Shown: piece by piece, positions 36,853 through 52,577 of the stretch
How positions within the stretch are numbered: position 1 is the first letter of the stretch
How the letters are laid out: each line of letters starts with the position of its first letter
DNA from: Paramecium sonneborni
Taxonomy: Eukaryota; Ciliophora; Oligohymenophorea; Peniculida; Parameciidae
Assembly: GCA_905182985.1 (NCBI GenBank)
Contig: CAJJDN010000048.1
Location: 361,061 to 425,060 of the forward strand
DNA length: 64,000 nt
Direction of reading: 5' to 3'
The notes under the pieces: generated by a model
What the model was told of the DNA's origin: nothing
Database searches by the model: none
Seen by the model: only the letters and a program-made list of their open reading frames with translations
Made by a program: the position numbers and the translations under genes

Positions 36853-37608
36853 ATGAATACATCTGATGCAGTTCTACATGATTATGGTGTATTATTTCTA
36901 GGAGTAATTGTTTATTATTATGTTTAGGTAGATAATTGCTGTTATTATTAATTACGATCACGTTCAACATTCTGGTTTTGTTATCTCCCTAAGTTATAGA
37001 GTTTTGTTAAAGTTTGAAATTATTCTCTAAATTATTCTATGGTATGTCATACTTTGTTATATTAGCTTTAATTGGTTTTACTTCCTATCTCGATGTAACA
37101 GATTTAATATTTTAGTTTTACATTTTAATTATAACTAATCACCAAAAAACTCTTCACAATCTAATCAATTAAATTTCATAAATAAATAATACAATGATTT
37201 TTTTACTTATAGATATCAATACACTAACAAATTGTTGTAAGAATGAATTAATTTAGTGAATAATGTAACTAAATCACTTTACAATAAATGCAAATCATTC
37301 AAAATTACTATTAAAACTGTGTTTTCAAATAAAAAGTAAAAGTACATGAAAATGACGATAAAAAAGATGATGAAAATACACCTAATAAAAGTGTAATACA
37401 AAACTAATAAGAAGAACCACAAAAATAAATAAACAATAAATTTAAAATTATTTAAGAAAATGAATTACATTATAATAGATTTTCCAAAGAAATACATTAA
37501 TAAGATTCATAACTTGTATTTGATTGTTAATTTTGTCCAAAAGTATTTAAAAATAATGTAAGTTTGTATTGGCACACTTGTTAAAAACATGAATTAGAAA
37601 ATTAGTGA
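36853..37608 (+). CDS. Small hydrophobic-N-terminal protein ending in a C2H2 finger
   Basis: Start MNTSDAVLHDYGVLFLG at 36853. A 28-nt and a 20-nt intron give 236 codons ending at TGA 37606. The first ~80 residues are hydrophobic (FEIILQIILWYVILCYISFN), the middle is Gln/Asp/Lys-rich, and the C-terminus has one C2H2 finger (FDCQFCPKVFKNNVSLYWHT...KH). Two more in-frame GT...AG segments (24 and 21 nt) in the hydrophobic part may also be introns, which would shorten it. The finger resembles that of the C2H2 gene at 31.4-32.4 kb. Function unknown; the N-terminal model is uncertain. Confidence 0.55.
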
Positions 37609-37622
37609 TAAATTATATGAAA

Positions 37623-40371
37623 TCAATTAAAATCATCTATATCATCATCTATAATTTACTTCAAGGATTAATTATTAATTATATCCCATTCATCTTAAAA
37701 ATAACTCTAAGTAGGTAAAGCATAAAGATCAGCAAATAAAACATAACATTTCCAAATCAATTATTCAATTTTTAAATGTAATCCAATAGGTCTATTATCT
37801 AAATCTTCAGCTATTCTTGCAAATGCTTCTAAAAACTCAACAAAAGTCATTTAAAATATTCTATCTGAGTTAATTTCATCAATTTATGTCATCATAGATT
37901 TATTAAAAGCAAAAAGTGGTGTATTGGGTCCAAATGTTTCAATTTAATTTAAACCAATATGAGAACACATTTCTTAAAGTTCTTACAAACTCATAAAAGG
38001 TTTTTGACCAGGTTTTACCTTTTTAACACTATATCGAATAAAAATACTATCTAGAATTGTTTTATAGTGTTTCATACAAAGATCACATTATTCATTCCAA
38101 TATCTAGTATCTCGAAAGATTTGTGTATTATATTTTATAAATTCTTGTTTTAAATGATCTTCCCAAATCCATTTCAGAGCTTCCTCAAATGATTTTGCTA
38201 TTCCATTTTTAATATATTTATCTTCTGCTATTCTTACAAACATTTCTAAGAATTAAAATCTAATCATTCCTCTTTCAGGTTTTCTATAATTTCCTTTCTC
38301 TGTTCCTGATATTGTAGCTAAGTATTTTAATTCCATATCTTATTATTTAATACTCCCTTTCTCACTTGTTTCTGTCATTCTTACTATACTTAATAATTGT
38401 AGATTTATTAATGATGATATAGCCCAAATATCTCCAATTGGTGATAAACATGCATAATGCCTAAATTTTATAAATCTATATTACTTATATGAATCTTTTA
38501 TTTATTAATAATTTCCTAATAAAAAATTATAACAAGCATTTCTATCATCTTCATCTTTAATTAATTTTGTTATTCTACTCTAATTCCAATCATTAATAAA
38601 ACATTTCTCTATTAATTCCTCATTATCTTATTTCCAATCTCTAAATAATGATATAGGAAATGTCCATAAAATACGATTATCAATTCTCTCAGGTACATAA
38701 AGTAAATCTTCCTATCTTGGTTATACATTTATTATAGGCATATAATATTTATCAATTATTTATGTTCCTACAACATTCATTTAATTTAATTGTTAAAGTT
38801 TTACATCAATTTCTTTATCTTATACTTTTACTTTATTTAATGGCAATGGCCATCTTTTATGCATTTAATCTTTTGCCACACATTACATACTATCATTTGT
38901 AAAAAAGTAATAACACATTCCTGGAGGTACCATTCTTTAAACTTTTAATCCTGATTCAACCTTACCTAAATATAAATCATCATAATTCAAATAAGATAAG
39001 TGTATGAACATTGGATCATTAGCAGGTCCAGATGTTTTTGGATTCCATTCAAATTCTATTTGTCTCCAACCTTCACAAATCCAACAACAATCTCTTATTT
39101 TAGCATCTCTATAAGATCGTAATCTCTTTTATTTAATATATTAACACCCTTAAATCCTTTATGCAATTTAATGTTATGTTTATTCTACTATGCCTTTTTC
39201 AATAGGAACTAAAAAACCTTTAGTATCTACATATCCACTATTACCAGTGAAATGAAATCCAATTATACTTTTGTTTTTCTTTAATCCCTCAGCTATTTAA
39301 CAAGTTATAAAGTAATCTATTTTATTGAAAGATAAATCAAAATGAATCAGTTCTTTATTTGCTGATACCATCTTATTAAAACTTTATGACCAATCATATC
39401 CTATTCCCAGAGAATTTTATGATAAATCTAAAACTTTTAGATTAGATTTCATTAAACTACTAAATATCTAAACAGCAGCAATCCCATTCAATCTATTAAA
39501 ATGAAGATATAACTCAGATATATCTTCATTAGTTATGCAAAAGATCACTAATTTATATTAATATGATTAAAACATAATTAGATTTTTAGGAAAAATAAAT
39601 GAAATGCCTTTGTCTAAACAAATAATATCAAAAAAATGTTTATAAAACGAGCCATTTATACTATACTAACATATTTGATAAAGCCTTCAAACAATAATTA
39701 GAAATGTTGTTTTTACTCAAATTTAGAATTTTTAATGATCTATTATCTGCTATTCTTTCTAAGATATCAATTATAAGATTTTCTTATAATTTGTTGTCTT
39801 CTAAGTTTAATTGTTATATTTTGCATTCTCTACTAACTAATGAATTTCCTATCTCAAAACAACCATTTCCTATTTTGTTTTTTGATAAACTCAATTTTGT
39901 TGCTCCTCTTGTACTCTTTATCACTTCCGATGAACTCAATTATGTCATCCTATTATCATTTAAATTATATTCTTTTATATCATTCTATTCCTATAATCCT
40001 CTTGCCATCATTATCATATACTTATCTCCATACTTCATATGACTATTAATAATATAATTATACTTTAAATGTAAACCATCATTCTTTTGTTTATTAGATA
40101 ATCCATAAATTCCTTATGGTAATTAAGAAGATGACAAAGTTGTCTTCAAATTATTATTTCGATTAAACAATTTGTTTTATTCTAAATTTCTCTCTGTTGT
40201 TTTGTTAAATTTATAAAAACCCTATTTTGTACTTCTCAAATTGCTAGAACTTATTTCAAAACTCAAATCCAAATCTTCTTCCTCCTCTTTTTCAGTTAAG
40301 TAACGATATTACTTTTATACTGAAATCTGAGGCAGTGATTAAGTGCATTCAGCCTTTTATCTAAATTTCAT
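37623..40371 (-). CDS. Leucine-rich-repeat protein with C-terminal EF-hand-like modules
   Basis: ATG 40371 (MKFRQKAECTQSLPQISVQK), TGA 37623, with at least one unplaced intron near 39.6 kb. After a ~100-residue basic/acidic N-terminus come RNI-type LRRs: GATKLSLSKNKIGNGCFEIG, QQLNLEDNKLQENLIIDILE, SLKILNLSKNNISNYCLKAL, LKVLDLSQNSLGIGYDW, LIHFDLSFNKIDYFITCQIA. The C-terminal half is non-repetitive and contains the motif FxEx(F/A)xRIAED twice (FLEMFVRIAEDKYIKNG and FLEAFARIAEDLDNRP), each after a helix-loop-helix, typical of calmodulin-like modules in axonemal or cortical proteins (inference). It converges with the C2H2 gene at 37608 with 14 bp between. Confidence 0.78.
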
Positions 40372-41427
40372 AGTTTAAGTTATAAAACAATATAATCAAT
40401 TAAAATAATAAGAATTCATCATTTTTATACTTTATTATAAACACTTATATCGAATATTTTGATGTAATTATTTCAATACTAATTCTTAAGTTCTTATTTA
40501 ATATTAATAAATTAATTCATTTTACAAGGGAAAAATATTGTTTCACAAATACTCCTGGTTTAAGCTGTGTATTCTTTTAGTAATATATATCATTATTTAA
40601 ATCCTTATTTCAAAATTTATTGAATTCCATCATTTAAATAGCCAAAAACTTTTATAAATCTAATCAAATAATTTAAAATTTACTCAAATTTTTTTTATTT
40701 TATTTGCTTTCCCAAAATTATATCCTCCATTAATTAATTATGATAATTTCTTTATTATTTTACAATATTACCTTAAGATTTATAAATTAGAAAAGTAAAT
40801 TTCATAAATACTATAATCGTTCATCTAGGATTTTCAAAATCACAAGAAAAAAGGAATAAAATTTATTTTATTGTGTGAAAACATTGTTTATAAATATATT
40901 AGTAAATAATTTACAAATATAAAAGAGTTTAAATAAATTTTTTCTACCTACTTAAAAAAAAAAAGCAACTAAAATAATTCAGTTTACATCATTTATATAT
41001 ATTTATACTTAAATGTTTGATATTTTTAACTTATATAGTTGATTTTCTTTCAACATATATAAATAGGAGATTAAATCTTTTAATTATTTTCTCTATTTAT
41101 TTCTGATATCTTATATACAGAATAAATCTAATAGATGTATGTTTAAATTCATCATCGATTTACCATTAATGATCAATAACTAACATATAAATATTTATAA
41201 AATATTTAATAAGAACTATATTGGGAAACAATTTATAATAAATATTCTAATCTTAAAAATATTACTATTTATTCGTTTTATTCACATGATTTAGAACAAA
41301 TGATTCATTTGGTTTAATAATATAAAACATAATATTAGTTTTATTCTTAATCTATGTCAAATAAAATTTAAATGCATTTTTTTCTTGAATATATTTTAAA
41401 TGTTTTTCTAGAGGATCATTTATTATT
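40372..41427. other. Long AT-rich divergent intergenic region
   Basis: About 1,056 bp between the LRR gene (minus) and the cysteine-rich surface gene (plus). Both strands are rich in TGA and oligo-A/T, with no coding frame or RNA gene seen. Likely holds the promoter of the surface protein gene. Confidence 0.5.
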
Positions 41428-44400
41428 ATGTATTTTATCATAAATTTGTTTGCCCTGATTCAGGCCTCATATTCACAATGGATTAACTAGATAAACTATT
41501 TGTCTAAACAAGAAACTTTTTCACAATCAAATGGATTCTCAGCTTATACGTCTTCTGGATTATTTTAATAATTAGATTAATCAACCGCAAATTTTATCAC
41601 CTGCTCGGTTCCATAAACGAGCTACATAACTTTAAATTCAACTTATTATTATGCTGAAACTTATTTTACTTTTTCATTTTAAAATGAAAATTATATAAGT
41701 TTTGATCTTTATTTTCATGGTACTTCGTTAAACTAAATTGTTGTTATCACAATAGGAACATTTACATACTAATATACATTTGTTCCACCTACATAATATG
41801 CTTTAATTACTGGATTTTGTGATAACATTAATGCTGAAGTTAGGACATTAAATTTTTCAATACCTTCATAATTCTATAATAAAATCAAGTTTAATTATCC
41901 TCAAACAGGAAATGGATAAGTTTCTATAAAAAATTTATATGTTTCAATGCTCCAATGTCATATGACTTGCACTTTTTGCACAGGTCCTGAGTTTAATTAA
42001 TGCACTGGTTGTTACTATGGAACACCTATTGATAATATTTGTCCTCCTTGTCCATCTAATCAATATTTTATGAAAACTATTGGATGTAAACCTATTTGTC
42101 ATATAACTTCCTCCTTTTATTCTAATGGATTCTGTTAGAATTATCCATGTAAGTTTTATATTTAAATAGATTAATCTATTGAAATAGGATACCTTAATAC
42201 ACCAATAACTTCAACTCATAATATAAAATGGTCTATAATTTATGATCCTATTCATTTAGACACTAGTCCAACTCCAGTCCTTGAATTAAATTCAACTACT
42301 ATTTTATATGGTATATTTAAATATAATGCTGGAATTTACAGATTTATGAATTAGATTTCTGTAAATTAAAATATTTATTTGATTGGATTAAAAATCACTA
42401 TTGTTACTTTTAATGCTATTCCTATTGATTGTGCTATATTATTTAAAATTAACCAAACTTATATCGGTTCATTGTTAAACACTTCCTCAGGAATTCAAGC
42501 CCATAATATCTTTATATATAATACTAAATAACTTTCTGGATATGAGACTTATTCATCTAGGACTGTATATGATTTGATTACCTATATTGATATTCCTAAA
42601 TATCCATTTTTATTTTCAGCTTATGGAAACTATACGTAACTATAAATAATTATTGAAAGCATTTCAACTGCAGGATGGGGAATTGTTATGATAGAAGTTG
42701 CTAGTGGTTATTGTCATCAAAATTGTTTATTGTGTGAAGTACCCTTTTAATGTACAACTTGTAAATCAAACTTTGTTAAATATAGAGATGGTAGCTGCAT
42801 TTCCTCTTGTTCAAATTTACATTAAAAATTAATAAATTCATATTGTTAAGATTATGATGATGAAACTCCATGTATTTATTATTTACTACTTAGATTCAAA
42901 AGTTTTAGTAAAAGAACATATTAATAATGCAGGTGACCCTTTCTAATTTGAAAAATATACATTAATTTCACAAAATGGAGTCAATTTCTTAAAAGGATCA
43001 GATANTTTCAATGCTCCAATGTCATATGACTTGCACTTTTTGCACAGGTCCTGAGTTTAATTAATGCACTGGTTGTTACTATGGAACACCTATTGATAAT
43101 ATTTGTCCTCCTTGTCCATCTAATCAATATTTTATGAAAACTATTGGATGTAAACCTATTTGTCATATAACTTCCTCCTTTTATTCTAATGGATTCTGTT
43201 AGAATTATCCATGTAAGTTTTATATTTAAATAGATTAATCTATTGAAATAGGATACCTTAATACACCAATAACTTCAACTCATAATATAAAATGGTCTAT
43301 AATTTATGATCCTATTCATTTAGACACTAGTCCAACTCCAGTCCTTGAATTAAATTCAACTACTATTTTATATGGTATATTTAAATATAATGCTGGAATT
43401 TACAGATTTATGAATTAGATTTCTGTAAATTAAAATATTTATTTGATTGGATTAAAAATCACTATTGTTACTTTTAATGCTATTCCTATTGATTGTGCTA
43501 TATTATTTAAAATTAACCAAACTTATATCGGTTCATTGTTAAACACTTCCTCAGGAATTCAAGCCCATAATATCTTTATATATAATACTAAATAACTTTC
43601 TGGATATGAGACTTATTCATCTAGGACTGTATATGATTTGATTACCTATATTGATATTCCTAAATATCCATTTTTATTTTCAGCTTATGGAAACTATACG
43701 TAACTATAAATAATTATTGAAAGCATTTCAACTGCAGGATGGGGAATTGTTATGATAGAAGTTGCTAGTGGTTATTGTCATCAAAATTGTTTATTGTGTG
43801 AAGTACCCTTTTAATGTACAACTTGTAAATCAAACTTTGTTAAATATAGAGATGGTAGCTGCATTTCCTCTTGTTCAAATTTACATTAAAAATTAATAAA
43901 TTCATATTGTTAAGATTATGATGATGAAACTCCATGTATTTATTATTTACTACTTAGATTCAAAAGTTTTAGTAAAAGAACATATTAATAATGCAGGTGA
44001 CCCTTTCTAATTTGAAAAATATACATTAATTTCACAAAATGGAGTCAATTTCTTAAAAGGATCAGATATATTTTACTCCTATTGGAATTAAACTCGAGTT
44101 TTTGGAGGACCTCTTGTATGGGCTTAAGCTAAATTTTCAAGATGTCATAATTCAATTTAGCCACATCATAGCATCACTATTGAATTTTATATTCTTTATG
44201 GGCCATCGTTTCCTTCAGATGGAAAATTTATTTACTCAATTGATAATAATACACCTATTGAGAAATAAACAAACACTGCAACAACAAATAATGATGGAAC
44301 TTATAGAGATATTGTATATGAAAAAATTGATCATAATTTAAATACTTTAACAATCACTTGGGAATGCTTTGGATCTAACAATGAACCAATTTCAGCTTAT

Positions 44401-47400
44401 TGTGGATTCTATAATTATTACATTGCTGTTCATTATTGTTAACCTTATTGCTTATAATGTACAAATTAAAATACATGCACATAATGGAATAGTACTTATA
44501 GTCCAAGTATTGTAAAATTTTCTTAAGCAGAATGTTCAATCAATTAATACTATGATAAAGAATCTTTAAATTGTCTAAACTGCCCTTCATCATGTTAAAC
44601 ATGCACAAGTAAAATTAATTGTTTAACTTGTTAACCTACCTATACAAAAACTAAATTAGGATGTGTTTGTAATAACAATCAATATGAAGAATCAAATTAA
44701 TGTTTTAGTTGTCCTATTGAATGTTATTAATGTTTAAATCCTAATTATTGTTTAACATGTTTAGCAACAGATAATCGATAATTACAGAATGGATAATGTA
44801 ATTGCTTTGATGGATATTATTCAATTTAATCAATAGCTTAATGTTAATTATGCCATTTATTTTGTAAGACTTGTACTGGACCTACTTCTAATGACTGCTT
44901 AATTTGTAAAACTATTTCTAATATTGAAAACATTGGTACAACATGTTAATGCCCAATTGGTACTAGTTATGATAATATAACTAATTCATGTTCAACTTGT
45001 CATTCATCATGTCAAACATGTTTTAGAATTACAATTGATGGTTGTTTAACTTGCAATTCCTCCTTAAAAAGAATATTAAAAGGCTTAAGATGTGAATGTG
45101 AACCTGGTTATTATGAATAGAATGATATTTGTATAAGTATTTTATAATTTTTGAAATTTTAGATTGCCCAAGTGTTGAGGATTAATCCATAAGTTAATGT
45201 TTTAAATTATGTAATAATAATTAATTGATATGGCATACAAATACTTGTAATTCATGTGATTCTGGATTTCAATTAGTATCTGGAGAATGTTAACCAATAT
45301 GTGGAGATTTGTTAATAAAGGGATATGAATAATGTGAAGATAATAATTCAATTATGGATGATTTATGTTATAATTGTTAATACTAATGTCCAATAAATTG
45401 TTTAATTTGTGATTAAACTACAATTTTACCTTGTCCTGATGTATGTGGAGATGGAATTATTACTGGTAATGAAGAATGTGAAGACGGTAATACTATTCAA
45501 TATGATGGATGTTTTAATTGTTAATACTAATGTCAATTAGGATGTACAAAATGTATTGAAGGAGAGTGTTTTGAATGTGCAACTGCTGGATGGTATCTTG
45601 ATCCAACAGTTAATCCTTGGGTTTGTAAAGAAACATGCGGAGATTTACTTGTGGTAGGTAGTGAATAATGTGATGATGGTAATACAAATGATAATGATGG
45701 TTGCAAAAATTGCAGATATTTTTGTAGAGCTGGTTGTTCTGAATGCAATTATGATACCAAAACTTGTTTAAGTTGTGAAATTCCTGGGTTTACTCCTTTT
45801 TCTTTTTATTGCAGAAATATTTGTGGAGATGGTTTAGTAGTTGTAGATCCTTATGGATTTTATTCCGAATAATGTGATGATGGTAATACAATTAATAATG
45901 ATGGTTGCAGTAGTACATGCAATTTTTAATGCTAACCAAATTCAATTTGTCTTAATTGTGTCAACAATAGATGTTCTACATGCTCATCAGGGTATTTTCT
46001 TTCAGATAATTAAATCTGTCTACCAATATGTGGAGATTCTATTTAAAAAACAGAGGAAAAATGTGAAGACTCTTTTATTTTACCTTACAAAGGTTGTTAA
46101 AATTGTAAACCTAAATGTCAGTAATCTTGCCAATCTTGTGATACAACAGGAAAAGGCTGTTTGTCTTGTAAAACTGGTTACTAAAGAATTAATAATTTAT
46201 GTTATTCAATTTGTGGGGATTAAATTATAACATCTGATGAACAATGTGATGATGGTAATTTAATATTTGGAGATGGATGTCATTTTTGTCAATTCACTTG
46301 TTAACATCAATGTTTATATTGTATTTAAGGAGTTTGCTAATTATTTATAGAGGAATTTGAATTAATATAATCTTAATGTTAATCATAATAGTAATATGAA
46401 ATTATCATTCATGATAAAATAGATTAAATGTATAAAATCGATAGATATAATAAGTGTAAATATTCATGTGACATAAACTGTTAATTATGTGAGTTTGGAA
46501 TTNTTGAAATTTTAGATTGCCCAAGTGTTGAGGATTAATCCATAAGTTAATGTTTTAAATTATGTAATAATAATTAATTGATATGGCATACAAATACTTG
46601 TAATTCATGTGATTCTGGATTTCAATTAGTATCTGGAGAATGTTAACCAATATGTGGAGATTTGTTAATAAAGGGATATGAATAATGTGAAGATAATAAT
46701 TCAATTATGGATGATTTATGTTATAATTGTTAATACTAATGTCCAATAAATTGTTTAATTTGTGATTAAACTACAATTTTACCTTGTCCTGATGTATGTG
46801 GAGATGGAATTATTACTGGTAATGAAGAATGTGAAGACGGTAATACTATTCAATATGATGGATGTTTTAATTGTTAATACTAATGTCAATTAGGATGTAC
46901 AAAATGTATTGAAGGAGAGTGTTTTGAATGTGCAACTGCTGGATGGTATCTTGATCCAACAGTTAATCCTTGGGTTTGTAAAGAAACATGCGGAGATTTA
47001 CTTGTGGTAGGTAGTGAATAATGTGATGATGGTAATACAAATGATAATGATGGTTGCAAAAATTGCAGATATTTTTGTAGAGCTGGTTGTTCTGAATGCA
47101 ATTATGATACCAAAACTTGTTTAAGTTGTGAAATTCCTGGGTTTACTCCTTTTTCTTTTTATTGCAGAAATATTTGTGGAGATGGTTTAGTAGTTGTAGA
47201 TCCTTATGGATTTTATTCCGAATAATGTGATGATGGTAATACAATTAATAATGATGGTTGCAGTAGTACATGCAATTTTTAATGCTAACCAAATTCAATT
47301 TGTCTTAATTGTGTCAACAATAGATGTTCTACATGCTCATCAGGGTATTTTCTTTCAGATAATTAAATCTGTCTACCAATATGTGGAGATTCTATTTAAA

Positions 47401-50400
47401 AAACAGAGGAAAAATGTGAAGACTCTTTTATTTTACCTTACAAAGGTTGTTAAAATTGTAAACCTAAATGTCAGTAATCTTGCCAATCTTGTGATACAAC
47501 AGGAAAAGGCTGTTTGTCTTGTAAAACTGGTTACTAAAGAATTAATAATTTATGTTATTCAATTTGTGGGGATTAAATTATAACATCTGATGAACAATGT
47601 GATGATGGTAATTTAATATTTGGAGATGGATGTCATTTTTGTCAATTCACTTGTTAACATCAATGTTTATATTGTATTTAAGGAGTTTGCTAATTATTTA
47701 TAGAGGAATTTGAATTAATATAATCTTAATGTTAATCATAATAGTAATATGAAATTATCATTCATGATAAAATAGATTAAATGTATAAAATCGATAGATA
47801 TAATAAGTGTAAATATTCATGTGACATAAACTGTTAATTATGTGAGTTTGGAATTTGTTAACTTTGTAAATTTGGTTTTAATTTCTCAAATGGTTTTAAA
47901 TGTGTTTAAGATTAATCACCCCCTAATGAATTTTTTTAGTATTGCTCAATTTAGATTGGAAATGAAAGTAAAGCTTGTGAAAATCTTGTAAAGTTGGAAA
48001 AAATACAGGAGACTTGTTTACATGATAAATATTAAAATTGCCCAAAAAATTGTAAATCTTGCCAAGAATTTATCTGTGTCGAATGTGTATAGGGATATTT
48101 TGGATCATTATGTTTATTTGAAATAGGAGATATTAGAGAAGAAGTTTATCAAGATGATCATAGTAATTCTAATTGTGATAATAATTGTATTTCTTGTTTA
48201 TAAGGAACTTGTAGTCTATGTTAAAACGGTAGTTATTTATTTAATAATAAATGTATCGAAACTATTTTCCATCATATGATTTATAATAATGTTGAAATAG
48301 AGAGATGTGGAGACTAAAAATTAGGTATGTAAGAAGAATGTGAGGATGAAAATATTAAACCTTATGATGGTTGCTTTAATTGTAAATTTTAATGTGATTT
48401 GAATTGTTTAGATTGCTTATTTGGAATTTGTTAAACTTGTATTTAAGGTTATATTATGGATGATAATTCTTCTTGTGAGCCTGAATGTGGAGATGGTATT
48501 TTGATACCATTTTCAAATGAATAATGTGATGACGCTAATCAAATTGAAGATGATGAATGTAATAATTGTAAATTTAATTGTTAATCTTATTGCCTTAATT
48601 GTAATTTACAATAATGTTTTAATTGTGAAAAAGGCTTTTACTCTTACTAAAAGGAATGCTTACCATAATGTGGTGATGGAATCATTATCCAAGAATTTGA
48701 AGATTGTGATGATGAAAATGATGAATAATTTGATGGATGTTATTTATGTAAATTTTAATGTTAATCTAATTGTGAAGAATGTAGACAAGGTATTTGTATT
48801 AAAGAATATTGTCCATAAGGAACTATTAGAACAGGTGATTCTTGTTAATCATTTTGTGGAGATCTTATAATTGTTGAAAATGAATAATGCGACGATGGAA
48901 ATACCATTATGTACGATGGATGCTTTAACTGTGAATATTAATGCATTTAAAATTGTAAGATTTGCGATAATGGAACATGTATTTCATGTATTGAAAATTA
49001 TGAATTTAAAGATAATCAATGTGTTAAAATAGATAGTTTTAACAGCATCACGACTAACTCTGGATTAAGTTTAAGTTTAAATTATTCTATAAATCCAGAA
49101 ACTATAAGTAATTCTGTTTGTAGAAATAATGAATGTTCATATTCACAAAGAGCAGATATGAAAGTAATCTTTGTAAATTAAAAGTTTAATTAGTAATTTG
49201 TTCAAATATATTTTAATCAAGAGGTAAGATTAAATGAAAAATAAGCATTAGAACAGAAGTTATTTAACATAAGCATATAAGATTTAGATACTAAGAGTTT
49301 CAATATTTAGGTGTAATCAATTTAAGATCTTTCATTTGATTTACTATTTGCTTAATATGAAGTTATCATTGAAATTTTATAGCCACTTTAAATAAGACCA
49401 ATTCTATTAATTTAATTGATTCCAGAAGTCATTAATTCAAATAATTAAACAATTCTTAATAACAATCAATCCTTATTTCTTGAAATACCTAAAATTCTTT
49501 CTGAAGAAACAAAGTAAACTTCAATCTCAGCATAAAAATCAAGTACAATGTTTATGATTGGAGCCGTTTCGTTAAGTTTTTTCTCTTTATTATCAGGTGA
49601 TAGTTCTATATTCGTGGAAACACTTAATATTCTTTAATATTAATCCTTTTTAAGATTTATAAACATCAACTATCCAGAAAATCTTTACATCTACTTTTAA
49701 TCTTAGGATTTATTATCAATAAATTAATATTTCAAACTTATTGAATTGGATGATTATATGGATTAGATAACAAGAAAAGAAGATTAATAAATATAACTTA
49801 ATGGAAAATTTTAAGAATACAATATAGATGCTGATCTTTTCACAAATATTTTACCCTAAATAATTTAAGTTTTAGGATTCTTAATTTTAATTTCTATTTC
49901 TAAATATATGTATAATATACATTTTAAGCTTTTTCAATATCAGCGATTCAATTTATTTATCATTTCTTAAAAATCTAAAATTATGAAATTTTTCATCACT
50001 TTAATGTTTAAATTTATTATTCGTCTTAAGAAAATTTTAAGATTAAGATATCACTGTAATTATGATTCATTAAGAATGATCATTCACTTAAATCATTGGG
50101 ATTTATTATTTACATCCTTTCTATAACTTAATTATAATCGAATGGATAATATTAGAAATATTTTATCTGCAATTTTAGCGTTTTTTATCATCATTTTACA
50201 TCTAGGGTTCATCTTAAAACAGTTTAGATAATGTATTTAAAAAAAAAATAAAAAAAATCTCTCAAAAATGTTAGAACGGAAATTTATGACTTTGGATATT
50301 TGCAGAACAATATTTTTCCATTCTGTTTTAATAACCTTTTAGAAATAGCCAATTTTATAGTGTTTATTAATATTTGTAAGTAGCCTAAGTTAATGTTTCT

Positions 50401-50687
50401 TTATATTTAAATATAAATAATGCTCAAAAATAGAAAAATTAGTGTCATTATTGATTGAAGGAAAGATAACAATTTTTACTTTATCATTATTTTTTTACAT
50501 TGACATCAAACAGTCTTACTTATCATATGAAAATTAAGTGATCCTAGGATTTATCCATATGGGATTACTAATTTTAAGCCTCGTTATTGTATTTGCTTAA
50601 TAATTGATTCCTAAACTGGCTAAAGTTTGTGGGATATTGAGTAGAAGAGAAAAAATTAAAGTGGCCAGTCACTTATTATTCATTTGA
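41428..50687 (+). CDS. Large cysteine-rich surface protein with DUF4215 (CGDGxxxxxEQCDDGNT) repeats and C-terminal membrane spans
   Basis: Signal peptide MYFIINLFALIQASYSQW, then Cys-rich furin/EGF-like modules (CHMTCTFCTGPEFNQCTGC; CPSSCQTCTSKINCLTCQ), then many repeats of the DUF4215 pattern (CGDGIITGNEECEDGNT; CGDLLVVGSEQCDDGNTN; CGDGIIIQEFEDCDDEND; CGDLIIVENEQCDDGNT). From ~49.5 kb it has hydrophobic stretches (MFMIGAVSLSFFSLLSG; ILSAILAFFIIILHLGFIL; LGFIHMGLLILSLVIVFAQ), so the C-terminus crosses the membrane several times. It ends at TGA 50685. Giant proteins of this layout are common in Paramecium; their role is unknown, perhaps adhesion or cell surface. The gene contains two artefactual-looking duplications (41942-44068 and 45151-47855), each with a lone N; without one copy of each it would be about 6.8 kb. 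An intron of about 32 nt lies near 45131. Confidence 0.85.
41942..44068. repeat. Exact 1063-bp tandem duplication around a single N (43005)
   Basis: 41942-43004 recurs at 43006-44068 with a constant offset of 1064 and no difference noticed. The junction is a single N inside GATAnTTTC. The offset is not a multiple of three, so the duplicated copy breaks the cysteine-rich reading frame. This pattern is what unmerged overlapping contig ends produce. Confidence 0.9.
45151..47855. repeat. Exact 1352-bp tandem duplication around a single N (46503)
   Basis: 45151-46502 recurs at 46504-47855 with a constant offset of 1353, separated by one N (GAATTnTTGAAA). The copy begins inside an intron, so the second unit has a truncated intron and no 5' splice site. 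Both copies code the same DUF4215 repeats. Most likely an assembly overlap. Confidence 0.9.
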
Positions 50688-52556
<1,869 letters not shown>

Positions 52557-52577
52557 ATCATAGATTATTATTTATGC

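Noticed and set aside
39704..40049. Plus-strand frames of 112 and 69 residues
   Set aside because: Antisense to leucine-rich repeats of the minus-strand gene; hydrophobic residues are complementary to Lys/Asn codons.
45533..47101. Two identical 71-residue minus-strand frames with His/Ser/Pro
   Set aside because: Antisense shadows of the DUF4215 Cys-rich coding sequence, doubled by the assembly duplication.
41942..47855. Recent biological tandem duplication of surface-protein domains
   Set aside because: Each pair is identical, ends at a lone N, breaks frame or an intron, and is not at domain boundaries; an assembly overlap is simpler.
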